Assembly: GCA_034509735.1 (NCBI GenBank)
Contig: JACGWO010000005.1
Coordinates: 13,381,264-13,445,263 of the forward strand
DNA: 64,000 nt
From: Sesamum alatum
Taxonomy: Eukaryota > Streptophyta > Magnoliopsida > Lamiales > Pedaliaceae
Reading direction: 5' to 3'
Part shown: in pieces, positions 57,492 to 64,000 of the stretch
Numbering within the stretch: the first letter of the stretch is position 1
Layout: each line of letters begins with the position of its first letter
The notes under the pieces: model-generated
Told to the model about the DNA's origin: nothing
What the model saw: only the letters and a program-made list of their open reading frames with translations
The model's database searches: none
Made by a program: the position numbers and the translations under genes

Positions 57492-59717
57492 TGAAGGACA
57501 AGCGGATCCGCCCGGGAGCGCGAGCGGAAGCGAGAAAGCGAGAAAAACGTGCACAAATTTAAATCAAATTTAAATATGCGAATCCCAAGGGGTGTACCCT
57601 TGGGTGCTCAACCGGGCGTTCGATGTAGGATGTGTAAATATTAAAACATATATTTAAACACATAGGGCATAGATATATAAATGGAATCAATCAAAGCGTA
57701 ATAAACCGTTACCTTTGATTGTTTAGCGTATGCTCCCGGCTACTAGCGTTGTTCCTTCTCCAGAATGCTCACGAAATCCAAACGTATGGATTCTCCAAAG
57801 GTGATCCACACCACACCGGAAGAAACACACGTTCTTCTTGCTAGAAAAGAACGAGTTTAGGAAGGAATCGGTTTAAGAGAAGAACACTATGAATTAGTGT
57901 TCTCTTAAACTTACTTTGTTCTTCTTCTTGATTCAAAATAAAGTGAAGAACACAAGTGTAAGAGAGGGAGGGAGCACGAAAATTGAGAGAGAGGAGAGGA
58001 TTTTTGTCTTCTCTTTTTCCTAGAAAAAGATGAATAATGATCACTTATGCTAGGTGTTGTATATTCTAATATATATACATAATTAATGTGATTATTGGAA
58101 TGTGTCTAGGTTCATCCAAGGATGTCTAGATTCATTCCAATCAATCACCATCAATTCTTCAATCAAGCCTACCAAAATTTATGGTATGATCAAATCATAC
58201 CAAAAGGGAAGAGCTTGATTGGAGTTGATTTGTCTCTTTCCAAAAGAGACAAGTCAACATAACACCTAGCATGAAACATGGCTGATTTTGCTTCCTCCAA
58301 GGGAGCATGTCGGCTATGTTTATTTAAGGGAAGAAGTCCAACTTCTTCCTATTCCAAATTAGGAATTATTTCTCCTCTCGGGTATAATTTAACGGACCGG
58401 GTTTTATCGTAATCCAATTACGACGAACCCAATATTAAATCCAATTTAATGTCCACTTAAATTATTCCCGTTGATCTTTTAATCCAATTAAAAGATCCAA
58501 CGTCTCAACATCTCAACTTTCCATATTTAATCGAAAATCCAATTTACCGATTAAATGAAAGCCCGATACAATATCGGCCCGTCCATCCAATGGACTTTCC
58601 CTTAAGTAATCCAATTACTTATTTTATCCTTCGAGATTGACTCCAAGTCGATCTCTCAACCTCCTCGGTGATTTGTGTGTGACCCTTTAGGTTCACCCTC
58701 AGCTAGACTTGGGCCCGTGTCCCACAAGGGCCCGTTACCATGGGTGGCCGTCTAGCAACGGTCCATGGCACTAGAGACTAGGTGAATTGGCGTGAACATT
58801 TAGGCGCCGATTCCGTACGGGTACGATCCTTCCGTCTACCGTCTCCCGGCCTTAGTCTAGGGTATGGAATTAGGCGTCGGTTCCCATCCTTGACTAGGCA
58901 TCTATGCTTAATACTCGAGACCACGTATGCTTTATTGTGTCGACACAGGAAACCATTCCCTGTTCGACCAACCACTGTGGCCACAGCTTCAAACAGCATG
59001 TACGTGTCTCCGAGTGCATAGGAGATACCTCTGTCATATACTGACAGGGGACGGATCCTCTTCTTGGAATCTACCGTCCTCGCTACACATTCCGACTGCA
59101 CTGGACAAGGCTTATAATTATCATCTTACAGAATGATCACCTCTCGCCAGATCCAAGATACAGCCGTCCTGTGCACGTGACTGCCATGATTCCTCAAGTC
59201 TGAGGATTACTCCCGTACTATCGGAACCGGGGAATCCAATCATACCGACCAAGCCTCCAAGGCTTCCATATGATGATCCCCGCGAGTCAGTCCAGTCGGC
59301 TCGACCCCAGTCGACCAACCCATCAAGATCGTGTAGGCGTCCTACGCCTGCCGCCGATGAAACACGGCACTCATCCAATGAACACGACTCTTGACGCAAG
59401 TCTCAATAGGACTCTCGATGCCCTGTCTCGAGGTCCTCGACTTGGAACGTTTCAGACCCAACTCTTAATCAGTTGGTTTCATGACCACCATCCAATGCGT
59501 GGCCCAACTGCACGAGTTGTTATCCATGGTCTGTGGGCTTTGTTGCGATATAAGTTAAACACCATTTTAACAAATGTAAGATGAGCGCAACAAAGAAGGT
59601 ACCATTGGTGACGACTACTCATCTTATTCATCACATAATAATATTACATTCACATCAAGTTGTCGGATAGGTTACAAATTGCTAAACCTATTGGCTTTAT
59701 GGTCACCTATTCCAACA
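57492..59717 (-). mobile_element. Solo copia LTR inserted in gag of copy D
   Basis: A 2226-bp LTR of the same family, same orientation as copy D, flanked by gccca (57487-57491) and gtcca (59718-59722): a 5-bp duplication with one base changed. Removing the LTR and one duplication joins QKQYERLD to the next gag codons exactly as in copies A and B. This shows insertion, then LTR-LTR recombination. Confidence 0.93.
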
Positions 59718-59987
59718 GTCCAGCCTCTCATACTGCTTCTGGATGTTGTTAGACATCGAAGCCAGTATGATACCGCGTACTTTCCGGTTGTCCTCATGCC
59801 ATTTCTCAAACGTCAAACGTTCTTCTGGCGTGGACCCCTCCGGTAAGTCGCTCAGCGGCGGCTCATCCAAGACATAGCATCGGTTCTCGAAATCAAGGAC
59901 AATCCTCAGGTTTCTTAGTCAGTCCGAGTAGTTCATTCCGTTGAATTTATTAGTCTCAAGTACGATGGTTAATGGATTCTTAGACAT
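59718..59987 (-). pseudogene. Copia gag N-terminal part (copy D)
   Basis: It starts at the minus-strand ATG at 59987 and runs in one frame: a MSKNPLTIVLETNKFNG start, then the NYSD, RNLRIVLDFENRCYVLDEPPP, and EERLTFEKWHEDNRKVRG blocks, ending QKQYERLD at the inserted LTR. Compared with copies A and B it keeps the frame through ETNKFNG, where those have one-base insertions. A TGA replaces the Trp codon after NYSD (GACTGACTAAGA). Confidence 0.85.
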
Positions 59988-61850
59988 ATCTACATTAATG
60001 AAAATGTAAAGCAGAAATAAGCAAATGATGGTAATATTATTGTTCAAGTTGAAGACTTGGTCTTTTAGTTTTTAACCCTCCCACTATTTATACAAAAGTC
60101 CGCCACTCTCAAGTGGAGTTTCGGGAAACCATTTCCTAGTGGGCTCGAGATCCACAAGCGTAATCTCCATGCACCGCTTTTACGATTCACATGAAGAAGA
60201 CCTCGTGGGAGATATCCAATATCATTTTCATCCAATGAGATTCCTGAGATATTTTGCCTCACCTATTCGCATGGTTTCGAGGACTCCAAGCGAACCATGT
60301 TACTCAGTGTTGGGCCCAACCCATCATCCTAATCATGCCTCAAACTGTCGTCCCCCACGACTCGTGAGACAGGGAAATAGCGAGCGCAGTCTTTTTGTTC
60401 ACAACAATGGTGCAGCTTTCCCTTAGTCCAAGTGTGCCACGACTCGTGAGACTACACTTGGGTAGTGGTAGCTTCCTCACATTTTGATCCAAGTCCGTTT
60501 TGGGCCTAATATTTAATTTGGTCCAACCAAATGAGAGTTTGTGTGCGACTGAGACCTCAACACATTATGGTGTTTTAGCATGCATAAATATCCGATATTT
60601 AAAGCAATAAATAAATACACCGCATGCAGAAAACATAGCATACCCCTGTTAGGATGATCACAAGCCCAACCTATGCGACCCACTGAGCCCGCAATGAGTC
60701 TATGGTCTGTCTAGGGTGGTCCTAAATTATTACAATAATAATATACCCATTGTCATTCTAATGGGCCTTGTATGCTCTTGTTTCATGCCTTGATGCTCCT
60801 CCTTGGAGTCTCCGACTCCATATGCTTGTTAAAATTAAAACCTCACCAATCCTATCTACTCTTATTACAAATGAAAGTAATACATTGGTAATAATAACAT
60901 GCCTTAACATCATGAGGCTAAAAATATAGGAGATGATAGTCCCAAAACAAGAGGCACGTAGGCCCCCCCCCAAGTAGAAATGTAATCAATCATATATTCA
61001 TCCATACACAAGGTGTAGGGTTCTTGTGATCATCCCATGTTGATTCCATCAACGCACATAACACAATTATTCCAAATAATCATGCATAAAACCAATGGAT
61101 ATTCCAAATATCCAAGTGATGTCCAACATCACAAAAGCATAAATGTATAAACAATATGCAAAAATTCAAATTTCAAATTTAATGGACATTACAAACAATG
61201 CATCCAAAGCATGTATGATTCCCAAATTAATTAAGCAAATTTAATCTAAGGAATAATCCAATTATTCCAAAATAAAATGTGCAAAATTAATACATTTTCA
61301 GAATAATGTGTAGAAAATACAGTAAATTACATTTTCCAAAAAAATATCGAAAAACGGCACAAAACGGCACAGCCGTTTCTGCCCACCGACAAGCCGTGCG
61401 CGAACAGGCAGTAAGCCTGCGCGCGCGCGCGTCCCATGTCGTGCTGGCCTCGACCGGCAGCGGCTGCCTGCGCACGGCGCACGCGCGCCCTTGTGCGCAA
61501 CATCCAGCCAGGCCTGCACACAGGCGTGAGCCCGCGTGCTCCCGGCAGCGCGCCTGCCAGCCAGTGACTGGCCAGCAGGGGCAGCAGCCAACCGCTGCCG
61601 CTACTGTCCATTTTTTTTTTTTCATTTTTTTCAACATCATTTTCAGCACAAAAACTGTAATAATATACTGAAAATGAGCATGCAATTTTAGATCGAATCT
61701 AATAAAATAAGCATGCTAAAAGTCCATCAAATTCAAACAATTGAATCGTCATATTATTCATACATTTATGTAATCTAACATTCCATTATAACTATAAAAG
61801 CAAGTATATCATTCCAAGCATATAGATCTATGCCCCTTACATCGAACCGG
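59988..61850 (-). other. Copia leader, copy D
   Basis: A 1.86-kb leader colinear with copies A and B. It contains the hairpin with palindromic loop at 60428-60461 and the GC-rich island at 61370-61610. An ORF at 60758-60973 is the counterpart of 5305-5547 but with frameshifts. Confidence 0.75.
61370..61610. repeat. GC-rich island in leader (copy D version)
   Basis: About 240 bp, rich in GCGC and GGCC and ending at an A/T run (61611-61630), just as in copy B. It is longer than, and not obviously alignable to, the island in copy B. ORFs over it on both strands (61287-61685 minus, 61306-61671 plus) are compositional. Confidence 0.65.
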
Positions 61851-61862
61851 GCTCTGATACCA
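61851..61862 (-). other. Primer binding site (tRNA-iMet), copy D
   Basis: The plus strand reads GCTCTGATACCA, two bases before the inverted LTR end. Confidence 0.93.
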
Positions 61863-61864
61863 CT

Positions 61865-64000
61865 TGAAGGACAAGCGGATCCGCCCGGGGAGCGCGAGCG
61901 GAAGCGAGAAAGCGTAAATACAATACGTAATTTAAAATTAATCGCATATAAAGCGAAATCCCAAGGGGTGCACCCTTGGGTGCTCAACCGGGCGTTTGAT
62001 GTAGGATGTGTTAATATCAAAAATATACATAAAATACATAGGGCATAGATGAATAGTAAAAATCTACTAAAGCGTAATAAACTGTTACCTTGTAGATTTT
62101 ACGTGTGCTCGGGTACATGCGCTATTCCTTCACCGGATGCTCATAAATTCAAACGTATGGATTCTCCAAAGGTGATCCACACCACACCGGAAGAAAGTCA
62201 CGTTCTCCTTGCTAGAGAAAAAAGGGTTTACGAAGGAATCAGTTTAAGAGAAGAACACTATGAATTAGTGTACTCTTAAACCTACTTTGTTCTTCCTCTT
62301 GATTCAAAACCAAGTGAAGAACACAAGTAGAAAGAGAGGGAAGTGGCTGAGAGTTAGAGAGAGAGGAGAGAGTCGAAAATGCTTCTTCTTTTTCCTAGAA
62401 AAAGATGAATTTATGATTCACTTATGCAAGGTGTTGTATATACTCCTATATATACATAGTTAATGTGATTATTGGAATGTGTCTAGGTTTATCCAAGGAT
62501 GTCTAGATACATTCCAATCAATCACCATTAATTCTTCAATCAAGCCTACCAAATTTTATGGTATGATCAAATCATACCAAAACGGAAGGGCTTGATTGGA
62601 GTTGATTTGTCTCTTTCCAAAAGAGATAAGTCAAGATACCACCTCGCATCAAACATGGCTGCTTTTAGCTTCCTCCAAGGGAGCATTTTGGCCATGCTTA
62701 ATTATGCGAAGAAGTCCAACTTCTTCCTATTCCAAAATAGGAATTATTTCTCTTCTCGGGTCAAATTTAACGGACCGAGTCTTATCATAATCCAATTATG
62801 ATGAACCCGACATTAAATCCTCAATTTAATGTCCACTTAAATTATTCTCGCTGATCTTTTAATCCAATTAAAAGATCCACCGTCTCAACTTTCCATATTT
62901 AATCGAAAATTCAATTTACAGATTAAACGAGTGCCCTGATACAATATCAGCCCGTCCATCTAATGGACTATCCTTAAGTAATCCAATTACTTATTTATCC
63001 TTCGAGATTGACTCCAAGTCAATATCTCAACCTCCTCGGTGATTTGTGTGTGACCCTTTAGGTTCACCCTCAGCTAGACTTGGGCCCGTGTCCCACAAGG
63101 GCCCGTTACCATGGGTGGCTGTCTAGCAACGGTCCCATGACACTGGAGACTTGGTGAATTGGCATGAACATTTAGGCACCGATTCCGTATGGGTACGGTC
63201 CTTCCGTCTACCGTCTCCCGGCTTAGTCTAGGGTATGGAATTGGGCGTCGGTTTCCATCCTTGACTAGGCATCTATACTTAATACTCGAGACTATGCATG
63301 CTTCATTGCATCGACACAGGAAACCATTCCCTGTTCGACTAACCACTGTGGCCACAACTTTAAACAGCATGAACGTGCCTCCGAATGCATAGGAGATACC
63401 TCTGTCACATACTGACAGGGGACGAATTCTCTTCTTTGAATCCACCATCCTCGGTACACATTCCGACCGCACTGGACAAGGTTTATGATGATCATCTTAC
63501 AGAACGATCACCTCTCGCCAGATCCAAGATACGGCCGTCCTGTGCACGCGACTGCCATGATCCCTCAAGTATGAGGACTACTTCCCTACTATCGGAACTG
63601 GGAAAATCCAATCATACCGACCAAGCCTTCAAAGCTTCCATATGATGATCCCCGCGAGTCAGTCCAGTCGGCTTGATCCCAGTCGACCAACCCATCAAGA
63701 TCGTGTAGACGTCCCACGCCTGTTGCCGATGAAACACGACACTCATCCAATGAACACGACTATTGATGCAAGTCTCAATAGGACTCTCGATGCCCTGTCT
63801 CGAGGTCCTCGACTTGGAACGTTTCAGACCCAACTCTAAATCAGTTGGTTTCATGAACAGCATCCAATGCGTGGCCCAACTACATGAGTTGTTAACTGTG
63901 GTCTGTGGGCTTTGTTGCGATATAAGTAAAACAGCGTTTTAACAAATGTGAAATGAGTGCAACAAAGTAAGCACCAAAAGTGACGAATACTCATTTTATT
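61865..64000 (-). repeat. 5' LTR of copy D (cut by window end)
   Basis: It begins TGAAGGACAAGCGGATCCGC on the plus strand and is colinear with 51620-53755. About 90 bases (the LTR start on the minus strand) lie beyond the window. It resembles 51620-53842 more than any other LTR here (shared AATCGCATATAAAGCGAAAT and TAGATTTTACGTGTGCTCGG), as expected of a pair. Confidence 0.9.

Larger units (their letters stand above)
51620..64000 (-). mobile_element. Ty1/copia retrotransposon, copy D (minus strand, runs off window)
   Basis: 3' LTR at 51620-53842, pol and gag at 53867-59987, leader at 59988-61850, primer site at 61851-61862 and 5' LTR from 61865 beyond the window end. A solo LTR (57492-59717) interrupts gag. 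The flank before 51620 is gatat; the matching copy would lie outside the window. It is the same family as copies A and B, with a tidier coding region than B but still several stops and deletions. Confidence 0.92.

Overview
This is transposon-dense nuclear DNA from a flowering plant, probably a eudicot. The evidence is long-LTR Ty1/copia elements with a tRNA-iMet primer site, a Ty3/gypsy deletion derivative, a Mutator-like element, CACTA elements, a hAT-like element and many MITE-like elements, set in AT-rich sequence. I found no intact host gene, no tRNA or rRNA gene, and nothing bacterial or CRISPR-like. The species cannot be named from this window alone.

Layout. 1-2377: the leader and broken gag-protease of one copia element (copy A). 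2378-12410: a full-length but coding-dead copia element of the same family (copy B), with LTRs of about 2.2 kb. 12411-13634: unassigned sequence with a MULE-like MITE. 13635-17926: a minus-strand gypsy deletion derivative with 0.38-kb LTRs. About 17932-22190: a minus-strand DUF4283/zinc-knuckle ORF remnant, split by a Mutator-like element at 18732-22093. 22191-25573: two MULE-like MITEs and unassigned DNA. 27337-29520: a truncated minus-strand copia LTR. 30773-44916: a 14-kb CACTA element carrying other insertions. One is a hAT-like element (32954-38535), itself invaded by a copia 5' end (copy E) that holds a solo LTR (35840-38048). The others are an 854-bp MITE and a gypsy-like solo LTR (42000-44764). 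45192-46942: a non-autonomous CACTA with nested MULE-like MITEs. 49313-49587: a small CACTA MITE. 49588-51619: the 3' end of an older plus-strand copia element (copy C). 51620-64000: a minus-strand copia element (copy D) running off the window, with a solo LTR inside its gag (57492-59717).

Functional reading. The copia family has one gag-pol frame: gag, CCHC knuckle, DTG protease, GAG-pre-integrase, D,D35E integrase, YVDD reverse transcriptase and RNase H. Every copy here is interrupted by frameshifts, stops or insertions. The MULE keeps DNA-binding and SWIM/zinc-knuckle parts of its transposase but lacks the catalytic core. The CACTA keeps a Transpos_assoc fragment and a second-ORF fragment but no TNP2 catalytic domain. 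The whole window reads as a palimpsest of sequential insertions, many fixed by exact or near-exact target-site duplications (TSDs). The most interesting signals are the nesting order, a recurrent hairpin with a palindromic loop and a variable GC-rich island in the copia leader, the MULE insertion into the DUF4283 ORF, and GC-rich cores in two MULE-like MITEs. I did not find a clearly undescribed functional system.
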